This document shows, in pieces, positions 36,643-45,738 of a stretch of 64,000 nucleotides of DNA. A program made the translations under genes and the position numbers. The notes beneath the pieces were generated by a model. That model searched no databases. It saw nothing but the letters and a program-made list of their open reading frames with translations, and had not been told where the DNA came from. This DNA is from Glycomyces algeriensis (GTDB taxonomy: Bacteria > Actinomycetota > Actinomycetes > Mycobacteriales > Micromonosporaceae): NCBI RefSeq assembly GCF_027622855.1, contig NZ_JAPZVR010000005.1, positions 248,001 through 312,000 of the forward strand, read 5' to 3'. Numbering within the stretch: the stretch's first letter is position 1; every line of letters begins with the position of its first letter.

Positions 36643-37920
36643 TTAGACGATGATGCCGGCGCCCACGGTGCGGTTGTCGGCTTCGTCGATGATGATGAAC
36701 CCGCCGGTGGACCGGTTGCGGCGGTAGTCGTCGCACAGGAGCGGCTTGGTCGTGCGGAGCGTGACGCGGCCGATCTCGTTGAGCCCCAGCTCGGTCGCGG
36801 TTTCGTCGCGGTGGAGCGTGTTGATGTCGAGCTGGTACTGCACGTCCTTGACGATCGCGCGCACATCCGAGGTGGTGTGCTTGACGGCGTACTTGCCGCG
36901 CAGCTTCAGCGGCCGCGCCTCGTCCATCCAGCAGACCATCGCCTCGATGTCCTGCGAGACGCGCGCCTGGTTGCCGGGGCGGCAGAGCATGTCGCCGCGG
37001 GAGACGTCGAGCTCGTCCTCGAGGCGCACGGTCACGCTCAAGGGCGGGAAGGCCTCTTCGAGCGGGCCGTCGGCGGTCTCGATCGACGCGATGCGCGAGG
37101 TGAAGCCGCTGGGCAGCACCATGACCTCGTCGCCGGGCTTCATGACGCCGGAGGCGACCTGGCCCGCGTAGCCGCGGAAGTCGTGGTTGTCGCTGGAGTG
37201 CGGCCGGATCACGTGCTGGACCGGGAAGCGCACGTCCACGAGGTTGCGGTCCGAGGCGATGTGGACCTTCTCCAGGTGGTGGAGCAAACTCGGGCCCTGG
37301 AACCACGGCATGTTCTCGGAGCGGTTGACCACGTTGTCGCCCTTGAGGGCCGACACGGGGATCACTGTCAGGTCCGGCACTTCGAGCTTGGTCGCGAACG
37401 CGGAGAACTCGTTCTCGATCCGCTTGAACACGGCCTCGTCGTAGTCGACGAGGTCCATCTTGTTGACGCACAGGACCATGTGCGGCACGCGCAGCAGCGA
37501 GCACAGGAACGCGTGGCGGCGGGACTGCTCCACGAGGCCCTTGCGGGCGTCGACCAGGATCAGCGCGAGGTCGGCGGTCGAGGCGCCGGTGACCATGTTG
37601 CGCGTGTACTGGATGTGGCCGGGCGTGTCCGCGATGATGAACTTGCGCTCGGGCGTGGAGAAGTAGCGGTACGCGACGTCGATCGTGATGCCCTGCTCGC
37701 GTTCCGAGCGGAGCCCGTCGGTGAGCAGCGCCAGGTCGGTGTACTCGTCGCCGCGGCCGGCGCTGACGGCCTCGACGGCGTCCCACTGGTCGTCGAACAG
37801 CGCCTTCGAGTCGAACAGGAGCCGGCCGATGAGGGTCGACTTGCCGTCGTCCACCGAACCGGCCGTGGCGAAGCGCAGCAGCTCGTGCGTGTCCTCGCGG
37901 GAGGTCAGGGTGTCCGTCAT
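36643..37920 (-). CDS. cysN: Sulfate adenylyltransferase subunit 1 (GTPase)
   Basis: 425 residues. EF-Tu-like GTPase that drives APS formation by CysD. G1 GSVDDGKST (residues 21-29), G3 DTPGH, G4 NKMD are all present. At this length it is CysN alone, without the C-terminal APS kinase (CysC) domain of mycobacterial CysNC. ATG shares one base with the cysD stop. No cysC is seen in the window, so the PAPS-forming kinase must be elsewhere. Confidence 0.95.
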   Translation of the reverse strand: MTDTLTSREDTHELLRFATAGSVDDGKSTLIGRLLFDSKALFDDQWDAVEAVSAGRGDEYTDLALLTDGLRSEREQGITIDVAYRYFSTPERKFIIADTPGHIQYTRNMVTGASTADLALILVDARKGLVEQSRRHAFLCSLLRVPHMVLCVNKMDLVDYDEAVFKRIENEFSAFATKLEVPDLTVIPVSALKGDNVVNRSENMPWFQGPSLLHHLEKVHIASDRNLVDVRFPVQHVIRPHSSDNHDFRGYAGQVASGVMKPGDEVMVLPSGFTSRIASIETADGPLEEAFPPLSVTVRLEDELDVSRGDMLCRPGNQARVSQDIEAMVCWMDEARPLKLRGKYAVKHTTSDVRAIVKDVQYQLDINTLHRDETATELGLNEIGRVTLRTTKPLLCDDYRRNRSTGGFIIIDEADNRTVGAGIIV

Positions 37921-38822
37921 TAGAAGTAGCCTTCCCGTTTCCGGTCTTCCATCGCGGCCTCGGAGGTCTTGTCGTCACCGCGGGTCGCACCGCGCTCGGT
38001 GATGCGGGTGACCTCGACTTCGGCGATGATCTCGTCGATCGTGGTCGCGTCCGAGCGCACGCCGGCGGTCAGGTTCGCGTCGCCCACGGTGCGGTAGCGG
38101 ACCTTCTCGAAGAAGGTCTCCTCGCCCTCGCGCGGCTTGATGAACTCGTTGACGGCGTAGAGCATGCCGCCGCGGTCCACGACCTCGCGCTCGGCGGAGA
38201 AGTACACCTCGGGAAGCGGGATGTCCTCGGAGCCGATGTAACGCCACACGTCGAGCTCGGTCCAGTTCGACAGCGGGAACACGCGGATCTGCTCGCCCGG
38301 GTGGACCCGGCCGTTGTACAGGTTCCACAGCTCGGGCCGCTGGTTCTTGGGGTCCCACTGGCCGAAGTCGTCGCGGAAGGAGAACACGCGCTCCTTGGCG
38401 CGGGCCTTCTCCTCGTCGCGGCGGGCGCCGCCGAAGAGGGCGTCGAACTGGTACTTCTCGGCCGCTTCCAGGAGCACGGGGGTCTGGATGCGGTTGCGGG
38501 TGCCGTCCGGCGGCTCGGTGACCATGCCGCGGTCGATCGCGTCCTGGACAGAGGCGACGATGAGCTGGACGCCGGCCTCGGCGACGCGGCGGTCGCGGTA
38601 GTCGATGACCTCCGCGAAGTTCTGGCCGGTGTCGACGTGCATGACCGGGAACGGGATCGGCGCCGGCGCGAACGCCTTCTGCGCCAGGTGCAGCATGACG
38701 ATGGAGTCCTTGCCGCCGGAGAAGAGCAGTACGGGCCGCTGACAGGTGGCCGCGACTTCACGGAAGATGAAGATCGCCTCGGCCTCCAGCGCGGCGATGT
38801 GGCTGATGCGGTAGTCGCTCAC
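37920..38822 (-). CDS. cysD: Sulfate adenylyltransferase subunit 2
   Basis: 300 residues from GTG 38822 (GAGAGGAG upstream); the longer open frame to 39068 overlaps cysQ and has no family residues. ATP pyrophosphatase motif SGGKDS at residues 35-40, then HVDTGQNF and the FGGARRDEEKARAKER block. Makes APS with CysN. Expected to serve both sulfur assimilation and the sulfotransferases of the left-hand locus. Confidence 0.95.
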   Translation of the reverse strand: MSDYRISHIAALEAEAIFIFREVAATCQRPVLLFSGGKDSIVMLHLAQKAFAPAPIPFPVMHVDTGQNFAEVIDYRDRRVAEAGVQLIVASVQDAIDRGMVTEPPDGTRNRIQTPVLLEAAEKYQFDALFGGARRDEEKARAKERVFSFRDDFGQWDPKNQRPELWNLYNGRVHPGEQIRVFPLSNWTELDVWRYIGSEDIPLPEVYFSAEREVVDRGGMLYAVNEFIKPREGEETFFEKVRYRTVGDANLTAGVRSDATTIDEIIAEVEVTRITERGATRGDDKTSEAAMEDRKREGYF

Positions 38823-38896
38823 CGGCGCAATGCTCCTCTCGGCAGACCCCGTTCGGGGTGTTCGGTCGTCGTCGGATCCGGTCGGTGACCGGGCGG

Positions 38897-39721
38897 TCAG
38901 TTCGTCCCTCGGATGGCCTCGAGCGCGGGCCCGGCCAGGTCGGGGCGGCAGACCAGCAGGTCCGGCAGGTACGGGTCGGCACTGTTGTACTGCAGCGGGG
39001 CGCCATCGATCCGCGTCGCGTGCCAACCGGAGGCGAGGGCCACTCCTACGGGAGCGGCGGAGTCCCATTCGAACTGCCCGCCGGCGTGCACATAGGCGTC
39101 AACTGTACCGGCGACCACGGCCATGACCTTGGCGCCGGCGGAGCCCATCGGCACGAGTTCCGCGCCCAGGGCGGCGGCGACCGCTTCGGCCTCGGCCGGT
39201 GGTCTGGTGCGGGACACGGCGATACGGGGCTTGCCCTCCCGGAGGGCGGGGACCGCGTAGGTCTTGTCCGTGCGCAACGTCACATTCTGTGCTGGAAGCG
39301 CTACGGCGGAGGCGGTCAATCCGAGGCCCCGCTGCCAGAGAGCGACATGCACGGCCCAGTCGTCGCGGCCTTCCTCGGAGTACTCACGAGTGCCGTCGAG
39401 CGGGTCGATGATCCAGACCCGATCCGCCCCGAGCCGCTCGGTACCGACGCGGCCGGTCTCGCCCTTGCCCTCCTCCGAGAGCACGGCGTCACCAGGACGC
39501 TCGGCGGCGATCCGGCCCAGCAGAAAGTCGTTGGCCTGCTGATCCCCGGCGGCTTTGAGCGCCCGCGAGTCGGCGAACCCCATCACCGCTCTGAGCTTGA
39601 CCAGCAGCTCCCCCGCACCGGTCGCCAGCTCGGCCGCGAACGCGACATCAGCAGCGGAAGCGGCCGCAGGCGTGGCGGTGGGAACTCCGGTCACCGAAGC
39701 GGAGTCGGGGGCGTCATGCAT
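38897..39721 (-). CDS. cysQ: CysQ-type 3'(2'),5'-bisphosphate nucleotidase
   Basis: 274 residues from ATG 39721; an upstream extension to 39841 is not supported by family length. Inositol-monophosphatase fold with metal-binding [11 protein letters not shown] and WDSAAPVG. Hydrolyses PAP (and PAPS), the product that inhibits sulfotransferases. No Shine-Dalgarno sequence, but an excellent promoter places the transcript start at or near the ATG. 74 bases upstream of cysD in the same direction. Confidence 0.88.
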   Translation of the reverse strand: MHDAPDSASVTGVPTATPAAASAADVAFAAELATGAGELLVKLRAVMGFADSRALKAAGDQQANDFLLGRIAAERPGDAVLSEEGKGETGRVGTERLGADRVWIIDPLDGTREYSEEGRDDWAVHVALWQRGLGLTASAVALPAQNVTLRTDKTYAVPALREGKPRIAVSRTRPPAEAEAVAAALGAELVPMGSAGAKVMAVVAGTVDAYVHAGGQFEWDSAAPVGVALASGWHATRIDGAPLQYNSADPYLPDLLVCRPDLAGPALEAIRGTN

Positions 39722-39728
39722 GCCGGTC

Positions 39729-39757
39729 AGTCTACGCTGCAGCCCAACCCCGCCCAA
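39729..39757 (-). promoter_or_regulatory. Promoter of cysQ-cysD-cysN, leaderless
   Basis: Minus-strand TTGGGC (39752-39757) and TAGACT (39729-39734) are separated by exactly 17 bases. The -10 ends 7 bases before the cysQ ATG, which has no ribosome-binding site, so the message is most likely leaderless. Confidence 0.65.
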
Positions 39758-39855
39758 ATATTGGGCCACCCGATCCCGACATACGGAAACCCCTCGCGTT
39801 TCCCCGACCACCCCGAACCGGTCGACCTCGGATAGTCGCACGGCCGCCAGATGCC

Positions 39856-40404
39856 TCAGCCCGCTGTAAACGACACAGCGCCCGGAGCGAACGCAAAGCC
39901 TGAGCCGTCCGGGAGGAGAACCTGGTGGTAGGTGCCGTTCCGAGGTCGGAACTTCCGCGAGAACCGGCGTTCAACGTGCGGATGGAACCGAAGCTGATCA
40001 GCGGGAACCTCGAACTCGATACGGAACGGCATCGACTCGAAGGACGCGGCCACGAACCTGCGATCGGTCAGCATCCAGACCCCGTGGAACCCGGCATCAG
40101 ACGAAGGCCGTGAGCGAAAGACGGCCATGCACTCGGGGCTGCCGCCAAAGACCAGGACGACCGGCTGGCCCTTGCGCCTCGGAAAGTCCGAGAAGTCGAA
40201 ATCCGAGAAGCATGCCAAGAACTCCGCCAATCGGAGAAACGCCGTCCACACGAGCTGGAAGGGGAAAACCAACACCCGCACCCAGACCGGCCAACGACCA
40301 GCAGGCTTCCCGTCCTCCCGCAAACCGGCCACGAAATAAGACTCCGGAGCCTGCGGCGCCGTCCACCGGACAACCTCCCCCGGAGCCAGGTACTGCTCCT
40401 GCAT
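39856..40404 (-). CDS. Uncharacterised protein with possible PH-like fold
   Basis: 182 residues from ATG 40404 (GAGGAG about 10 bases upstream); an in-frame GTG at 40434 is an alternative. One hydrophobic stretch (about residues 36-62, [20 protein letters not shown]) could be a membrane or re-entrant segment. The part around [12 protein letters not shown] followed by FEVPADQL resembles the strand pattern of bacterial PH-domain proteins. GC content is lower than average. Isolated between cysQ and the ESX-type cluster; no function assigned. Confidence 0.6.
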   Translation of the reverse strand: MQEQYLAPGEVVRWTAPQAPESYFVAGLREDGKPAGRWPVWVRVLVFPFQLVWTAFLRLAEFLACFSDFDFSDFPRRKGQPVVLVFGGSPECMAVFRSRPSSDAGFHGVWMLTDRRFVAASFESMPFRIEFEVPADQLRFHPHVERRFSRKFRPRNGTYHQVLLPDGSGFAFAPGAVSFTAG

Positions 40405-40442
40405 CGACCGAGTCTCCTCGATATGGTCACGCACGCAATAGC

Positions 40443-40476
40443 GCGGCGGCCGGGTCCTTTCGGGCTCGGCCGCCGC
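40443..40476 (-). terminator. Hairpin after the ESX-type cluster
   Basis: Ten-bp stem GCGGCGGCCG/CGGCCGCCGC around a 14-base loop, 16 bases after the stop of the glycine-rich protein gene. No T run. Confidence 0.55.
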
Positions 40477-40491
40477 TGCTTGTTGTACTGG

Positions 40492-42237
40492 TTAGGCGAG
40501 GGGGTCGTTCTCGTCGTTGAAGCGGGCGAGGCCCCAGACGTCTTCGTCTTCGGTGAGCCAGGTGCCGGTGTCGGCGTCCTCGTTGTCACCGGTGGCGCCG
40601 GCACCTCGGCCGCCGCCCATCATGCCTCCGGCGCCGGCCTTGCCGCCTGCGCCGGCTCCGGCGGTCTTGCCGAAGAGGCCTTGGCCCTTGCCCATGCCGC
40701 CGGCACCTGCGCCGCGTCCGCTGCCGGCTCCGGTCATGCCGGTCATGCTGCCCGCGCCGCCCGAAGCCGGGCCGAAGAGCCCCGAGCCCGGGCCGAGGCT
40801 GCCGCCACCGGCGCCCATGCCTCCGCCGCCCGTGCCGAGGCCGGCGCCAGTGAGCGTGCCAGCGCCCGCACCGAGGCCGCCACCGGAGGCGAGACCACCG
40901 GAGATGTCGTCATCGTCGCCGCCACCGGTGGACTCCCACGGGTTCAGTCCGCCGGTAGAACCGGGGTTGGAGCCGCCGGTGAGGTTGCCGCCAGGGCCGA
41001 AGGTGGACGTGTTCGACGGCGGCGTGAGCCCTGCAGTGCCCGAACCGGAGGGCATGCCGTTGAAGTCGCCGCCGCCGGGCGGCGAGTAGCCGGAGCCGCT
41101 CAGGTCGCCTGCGGAATCGCGGAAGGTCGTGTCGCCTGACGGCTGCACGGTCGGGACGAACTCGGAGGTGGAGGTCTCGGCGTCCTGCCAGCGAGCGGTG
41201 ACCGAGTCGTTCTGCTCGGTTGCGCGCGCTTCGTAGTCCTGCGAGCCCTCCGAGTAGTCCTGCTGAGCCCGCTCATTCGCGTCCTGCTGTGCCAGGCGCT
41301 CGGCCTCGGCACGCAGGGAGGACTCCTGCGACGCGGTCAGCGTGGTCGCCTCGGCCTTCTCCTCGGCGTCCATGCCCTTGGTGTCGACGCCGTTGACGTG
41401 CTCGGCCTTCAACCGGGTGTAGTGGTACTCGGTCTGGTCGACGACGTACTGGTTCAGCTCATTGGTGTACTCACCGTCGAAGCCGCCCATCTCCATCGCG
41501 CCCTTGACGCCATCGTCTTCACCGTCGAAGGCGCATCCGTCGCTGATCTCGCACTCGCCTGAGTGGAACGGAGGCCGGACGTGGATCTTGGTGTCCGTGA
41601 ACAGGCTGCCTTCGTCCTCGACCCAGTACTGCGGCGCCGGATACGGCAGTTCGCCGGACCCTCCGCCTTGGAGGTTGTAGATCTCGTCGCCCTTTTGGTT
41701 GAGCAGACCGACCATGCCAGTGGATTCGGTCCCGATGTCGGCGGCGATCTGCTCGCAGTTGGTGAACACCGCCTCCATCTGCTCGGCGAACGCGTCGAAG
41801 TCGTTGCCCTGCCAGCCGTTCGACAGCTCGGTCAGCTTCGATCGGAGGATCGGGGCGACCGCGGTTCCCTCATTGTCTGCGAAGTCGTTGTTGAACAACC
41901 CCCACTTGAGCGCGATTTCCTTGAGGGCGTACTTGTCCGGATCAGCCGGTCGGACTTGGGCGACCAGCGACTGCACTTCGTCCTGGCTGGGGGCGGCCGT
42001 GCCTGTCGCCACGCATTTCAGGTTCGAGATCTGGCCGGCCACGGGGATTGCCGAGACCAGCTTGACCCAGGCGTCCTCTGCTGGATTGTGGGTGTTCTGG
42101 CAATCGCCGTTGGTGCACGGGTCACCGCTGAGGTAGGCACCATCGGCCATCGACTGCTGTCCGTCGATGGCTTCCTGGCCCTCGAGGTCGCCGTTTCCGG
42201 CGTAGTCCTCGGTCTGGAATTCGATGTTGTCGCCCAT
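40492..42237 (-). CDS. WXG-motif, glycine-rich ESX/type VII-type secreted protein
   Basis: 581 residues, no Sec signal. Residues about 130-180 hold a WXG-type turn (LSNGWQGNDFDAFAEQM) between helices, the hallmark of ESX substrates and PPE-like proteins. After a charged helical region (about 270-360) comes a long Gly/Ala/Ser/Met-rich low-complexity part (about 390-555) and a conserved-looking acidic C-terminus, GTWLTEDEDVWGLARF, a motif repeated at the end of many actinobacterial ESX-associated proteins. Starts 2 bases after the lipoprotein stop. No ESX machinery (EccC etc.) is in the window. Confidence 0.72.
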   Translation of the reverse strand: MGDNIEFQTEDYAGNGDLEGQEAIDGQQSMADGAYLSGDPCTNGDCQNTHNPAEDAWVKLVSAIPVAGQISNLKCVATGTAAPSQDEVQSLVAQVRPADPDKYALKEIALKWGLFNNDFADNEGTAVAPILRSKLTELSNGWQGNDFDAFAEQMEAVFTNCEQIAADIGTESTGMVGLLNQKGDEIYNLQGGGSGELPYPAPQYWVEDEGSLFTDTKIHVRPPFHSGECEISDGCAFDGEDDGVKGAMEMGGFDGEYTNELNQYVVDQTEYHYTRLKAEHVNGVDTKGMDAEEKAEATTLTASQESSLRAEAERLAQQDANERAQQDYSEGSQDYEARATEQNDSVTARWQDAETSTSEFVPTVQPSGDTTFRDSAGDLSGSGYSPPGGGDFNGMPSGSGTAGLTPPSNTSTFGPGGNLTGGSNPGSTGGLNPWESTGGGDDDDISGGLASGGGLGAGAGTLTGAGLGTGGGGMGAGGGSLGPGSGLFGPASGGAGSMTGMTGAGSGRGAGAGGMGKGQGLFGKTAGAGAGGKAGAGGMMGGGRGAGATGDNEDADTGTWLTEDEDVWGLARFNDENDPLA

Positions 42238-42239
42238 GA

Positions 42240-42971
42240 CTACTGGACCTCCGCAATTCTGTCGTTCACGGTCTGGTTGACCTCAGGCAGATACGTGTCG
42301 ACGAACCACTGATTGAGCTCATCACTGGTGAACTGGTACGCCGGGGTCCCTTCGTTCCGAAGACCGAAGTCCGCGCCGTAGTTCAGCTGGATGTGGAACA
42401 CCCACTGCCCGTCGCGGGCAATGACTTCCACATTGGGGCTTTCCGCACTCCCGATCCAGGAAACGATGGTGCCCTGGTCCCAGGGATCACCGATCTCCTC
42501 GCTCTGAGGATCGGTTCCCTGCGACGACGCTGAGTCCGCAGCCGCGACGCGCTCCTCGTAAGCCGTTGTCGCCTGCTCTTCGCTTTCCGCGGGGACGATC
42601 TTTACCTTGATCTCGCCGCCGCCCATAGTGCTCGCGTATTCATCCGCGGCCGAAATGCTGATGAGATCGTTGCAGCCGATGGAATCGGGATCCCAGGTGT
42701 TTCCGATTTCCGCAGTACTCGGCTCGCCGCCAGTGCTGGTCGAGGACCCGTAGCCCTCGATCCCCATGAATTCGGTGATGGGCTGAAGTTTGTTGAGCAC
42801 TTCGCATGCGTCCCACGAGGACATCTCGGTGTAGACGGGGTTGTCGCCACCGCTGTTCTCGCCGCTGCTGTCACCGCCGGAGTCTTCGCCGCGCTCGAAC
42901 AGGCTGCAGCCGCTGAGGAGGAGGGCAGCAGTGCCGGCCACTGCAAAGGTCTTGAAGATTGTGCGCTTCAT
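42240..42971 (-). CDS. Lipoprotein, DUF3558-like
   Basis: 243 residues. Signal peptide ending in the lipobox LLSGC, a Gly/Ser/Asp/Glu linker, then a domain beginning DACEVLNKL and with a second Cys in IGCNDLISI; the Cys pair and length fit the DUF3558 family that often accompanies ESX-type genes in actinobacteria. Sits between the two helical secreted-type proteins, 13 bases after the upstream stop. Confidence 0.7.
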   Translation of the reverse strand: MKRTIFKTFAVAGTAALLLSGCSLFERGEDSGGDSSGENSGGDNPVYTEMSSWDACEVLNKLQPITEFMGIEGYGSSTSTGGEPSTAEIGNTWDPDSIGCNDLISISAADEYASTMGGGEIKVKIVPAESEEQATTAYEERVAAADSASSQGTDPQSEEIGDPWDQGTIVSWIGSAESPNVEVIARDGQWVFHIQLNYGADFGLRNEGTPAYQFTSDELNQWFVDTYLPEVNQTVNDRIAEVQ

Positions 42972-42984
42972 CAGCTCGGGGGTC

Positions 42985-43314
42985 CTAGCTTTCGAGGTCG
43001 TTCTGGCTGGCGTTGAACTCGGTGAGGTTCAAGTCCTCGGAGTCCATGTGAACGCCCAGCGACTCGTTGATCGTCACGATGGCGCCGTACAGGTCGGCGC
43101 GCAGCTTCTGCAGGTTGTTCCACACCTCTTCGTGGGCGGCCGCGTAGTCGCGGCGGGCCTGCTGCGAAGAGTCGAGGAGACCGAATCCGGGCTCGACGCC
43201 GAGCTCGTTGCCGGTGGCGAGCATCTGGAGTTTCTCGGTCACGAAGTTGAAGCGCGCCGCGAGTTCGTCGCGGTACGCCTCAAGGTAGGCGGGATCGAGA
43301 ATGCGCTGAGCCAC
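42985..43314 (-). CDS. Small helical-hairpin protein of the ESX type
   Basis: 109 residues from a GTG with CGGAGG about 9 bases upstream. Two long helices are predicted around a short turn; EVWNNLQKL near the middle is WXG-like in position but lacks the canonical W-x-G. No signal peptide. Size, helical pattern and placement before a lipoprotein and a WXG-bearing glycine-rich protein suggest a secretion partner or chaperone of the cluster. First gene of the three-gene run. Confidence 0.62.
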   Translation of the reverse strand: MAQRILDPAYLEAYRDELAARFNFVTEKLQMLATGNELGVEPGFGLLDSSQQARRDYAAAHEEVWNNLQKLRADLYGAIVTINESLGVHMDSEDLNLTEFNASQNDLES

Positions 43315-43427
43315 GGCGGGGACCTCCGGGGTGTATCGGGCGAAACATCGGCAAAACCATCTTGATTTTAACGGTCCGATGCAACACCGTGTGATCGCGG
43401 TGTTCTCGCTCGATCACCGAACAGCGG

Positions 43428-43462
43428 AGCGCCTCGCTCGGTCATCGACCGGGCGAGGCGCT
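43428..43462 (-). terminator. Terminator after the priming glycosyltransferase gene
   Basis: Sixteen-bp stem AGCGCCTCGCTCGGTC/GACCGGGCGAGGCGCT (one wobble) with an ATC loop, 14 bases after the stop. Confidence 0.8.
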
Positions 43463-43475
43463 GACTAACCCCGTT

Positions 43476-44981
43476 TCAGTATGCGCCTTGGGGGCGCAGA
43501 ATGGCGGTCACCGTGCGGAGCAGGATGACGAAGTCGAGGGAGAGGTTCCAGTGCTCGACGTAGCGGAGGTCGAGGCGCACGGCCTCTTCCCAGGGCAGGT
43601 CGGATCGGCCGGAGACCTGCCACAGGCCGGTCATGCCGGGCTTGACGGCGAGGCGGCGGCGCATGTCGCTCTCGTAGGCGGCGACCTCGATCGCGAGCGG
43701 CGGGCGGGGGCCGACGAGGCTCATGTCGCCGCGGAGGACGTTGACGAGCTGGGGGAACTCGTCGATGGAGAAGCGGCGCAGGTACTTGCCGACGACGGTG
43801 ATGCGGGGGTCGTCCTTCATCTTGAAGAGGACGCCGTCGCCTTCGTTGAGGTGCGCGATGTCCGCAAGGCGCCGTTCGGCGTCCAGGTGCATGGTGCGGA
43901 ACTTCCAGATGGTGAACGGCTGTCCGTCCTTGCCGATGCGCTCCTGTTTGAACAGGGCCGGGCCGGGCGAGGTGCAGCGGATGAGGAATGCGGCGCTGAG
44001 GAGGAGCGGTGAGAGCGCGAGCAGCAGCAGTGCGGCGCCGACGCGGTCGACCGCTTCCTTGGCGAGGCGGCGGACGCCGGTGAGGCGGGCGTGGTCGAGG
44101 TGGAGCATGGGCAGGCCGTCGACGGGGCGGACGGTGGTGCGGTCGCCGGCGACGTCGACGAGGGCGGAGGCGACGATGAGGTCGACTTCGCTGCGTTCGA
44201 GCTTCCAGGCGAGGCGGCGCAGGGCCTGGCCGTCGATCTCGGGGCAGCCCAGGACGATCACGGTGTCGGCGCGTTCGGCGGCGACGGCTTCGGCGATGCG
44301 GTCGAAGCTGCCGCGGACGCGGGTGTCGAAGTCCAGCAGCGCACCTCGGGGCCGCTCGGTGGGCAGACACGCGGCCACGACCTTGAGGCCGTGGTAATGC
44401 TCGCGGCGGAGCTGGACGATGAGGGCGGCGACCGAGGACTCGTGGCCGACCAGGACGACGCGCTTCATGCAGCGGCCGTCGCGGCGCATGTGGTGCAGCC
44501 ATTTGCGCCAGCCGAAGCGGGCGACGATGGAGATGGCGGCGGCGGTGGGGATCGCGATGAGGACGAAGACGCGGGAGGTCGGCAGCTCGAGTCCATAGGA
44601 GACGAGGGCGACGGCGGCGGTGAGGGCCACGGCTGCATGGACTATCCGCTGGTACTCCTCGGTGCCGACGAACAGGTACCGCTTCTCGAAGGCGCGGGAG
44701 AGGCCGAGGACCGCGATCCACACCGCGGGCATGGCGATCAGGGCGAGGGCGTAGACGCGGGTGCCGTCGTTGAAGTGGCCGAAGCGGGCGAAGAACGCCA
44801 GCGCCGCGCCGATGACGCCGGCGGCGATGTCGGAGCCGATGATGCCCGCGAAGTACTTGCGCTGCCAGGCGGGTGGGCCGCCGTAGGGCCGGGTCGCCTG
44901 GGGTCCTATGGAATAGACGCGCCCTTTTGCGGGGCTGTCATGCACGCCATCGAAAGCCGTTGAGTCCGCAACCACTGTCAT
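43476..44981 (-). CDS. Polyprenyl-phosphate sugar-1-phosphate transferase (WbaP/CpsE-like, priming enzyme)
   Basis: 501 residues. About four or five N-terminal membrane segments (to about residue 140), a Rossmann-like CoA-binding-type domain (about 160-290), a fifth membrane helix (about 310-332) and the catalytic bacterial sugar transferase domain: LFKQERIGKDGQPFTIWKFRTM, FSIDEFPQLVNVLRGDMSLVGPRPP and the C-terminal KPGMTGLWQVSGRSDL with LDLRYVEHW. It starts lipid-linked glycan synthesis on undecaprenyl phosphate. It stands alone here, 32 kb from the polysaccharide locus, but could be its missing priming step. Start ATG 44981 lies beside an AT-rich spacer and has no good ribosome-binding site. 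Confidence 0.92.
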   Translation of the reverse strand: MTVVADSTAFDGVHDSPAKGRVYSIGPQATRPYGGPPAWQRKYFAGIIGSDIAAGVIGAALAFFARFGHFNDGTRVYALALIAMPAVWIAVLGLSRAFEKRYLFVGTEEYQRIVHAAVALTAAVALVSYGLELPTSRVFVLIAIPTAAAISIVARFGWRKWLHHMRRDGRCMKRVVLVGHESSVAALIVQLRREHYHGLKVVAACLPTERPRGALLDFDTRVRGSFDRIAEAVAAERADTVIVLGCPEIDGQALRRLAWKLERSEVDLIVASALVDVAGDRTTVRPVDGLPMLHLDHARLTGVRRLAKEAVDRVGAALLLLALSPLLLSAAFLIRCTSPGPALFKQERIGKDGQPFTIWKFRTMHLDAERRLADIAHLNEGDGVLFKMKDDPRITVVGKYLRRFSIDEFPQLVNVLRGDMSLVGPRPPLAIEVAAYESDMRRRLAVKPGMTGLWQVSGRSDLPWEEAVRLDLRYVEHWNLSLDFVILLRTVTAILRPQGAY

Positions 44982-45118
44982 GACACATTAACGACCGACA
45001 GGACTTTGAGTGACGGGATTATTACCCTATGGAGTACATGAGATTTAATCCACTCTGGGCGGACGGAACCGTATCTGAAGTGGGTGCGAGTCGTTGGTGC
45101 GACTCCGCGGGCGGCGCG

Positions 45119-45724
45119 TTACTGCGCTTCTGGTTCCACGCGCTTCGCGTTGAACGCGTTCTGCGCCAGCACGAAGCCCTTCTCGATGATCGCCTCGACG
45201 GCGTCGGCCGCGAGCTCGATGTTCAGGTCCACTTCGGGGCGTTCGGCTTTCGCAAAGTCCTTGAGGACGTAGTCGGCCGCGTCCTGGCGGCCGGGCGGGC
45301 GGCCGACGCCGAAGCGGACTCGGGCGTAGTCCTTGGTGCCCAGCACTTTCGAGAGCGAGCGCAGGCCGTTGTGGCCGCCTTCGCCGCCGCCGCGCTTGAG
45401 GCGCAGCTCGCCGAAGGGGACGTCGAGCTCGTCGTGGACGGCGATCACGGACTCGGGCGGGATCCCGAAGTACTGGGCGATCGGTCCGACGGCCTCGCCC
45501 GAGAGGTTCATGAACGTCAAGGGCTTGACGAGAATGACGCGAGGCCCGCCTACCCCCAGGCGGGCCTCGCAGACTTCGGCGCGGTACTTGCGGACCGCGG
45601 CGAAACGGCCGCCGGCGCGCCGGGCGAGCGCGTCGACGACCATGAAACCGACATTGTGGCGGTTCGCGGCGTACTTCGGCCCGGGGTTGCCCAGGCCGAC
45701 CACGAGCGTCGGGGTGTCGGTCAT
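45119..45724 (-). CDS. pth: Peptidyl-tRNA hydrolase
   Basis: 201 residues. Active-site His23 in NRHNVGF, Asn and Asp residues in VHDELDV present. Downstream of rplY by 14 bases, the usual pairing. Recycles peptidyl-tRNA released from stalled ribosomes. Confidence 0.96.
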   Translation of the reverse strand: MTDTPTLVVGLGNPGPKYAANRHNVGFMVVDALARRAGGRFAAVRKYRAEVCEARLGVGGPRVILVKPLTFMNLSGEAVGPIAQYFGIPPESVIAVHDELDVPFGELRLKRGGGEGGHNGLRSLSKVLGTKDYARVRFGVGRPPGRQDAADYVLKDFAKAERPEVDLNIELAADAVEAIIEKGFVLAQNAFNAKRVEPEAQ

Positions 45725-45738
45725 GCAGATCTCGGTGG

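Noticed and set aside
38823-39068. N-terminal extension of CysD
   Set aside because: The open frame continues upstream but is Arg/Pro-rich, overlaps cysQ and ends before a good GTG with GAGAGGAG at 38822 where family similarity starts.
44982-45118. Plus-strand promoter-like pair (TTGAGT and TATGGA) near 45006-45035
   Set aside because: It would transcribe antisense to pth with no plus-strand gene; AT-rich spacers give such matches by chance, and the spacer more probably serves the minus-strand priming transferase.
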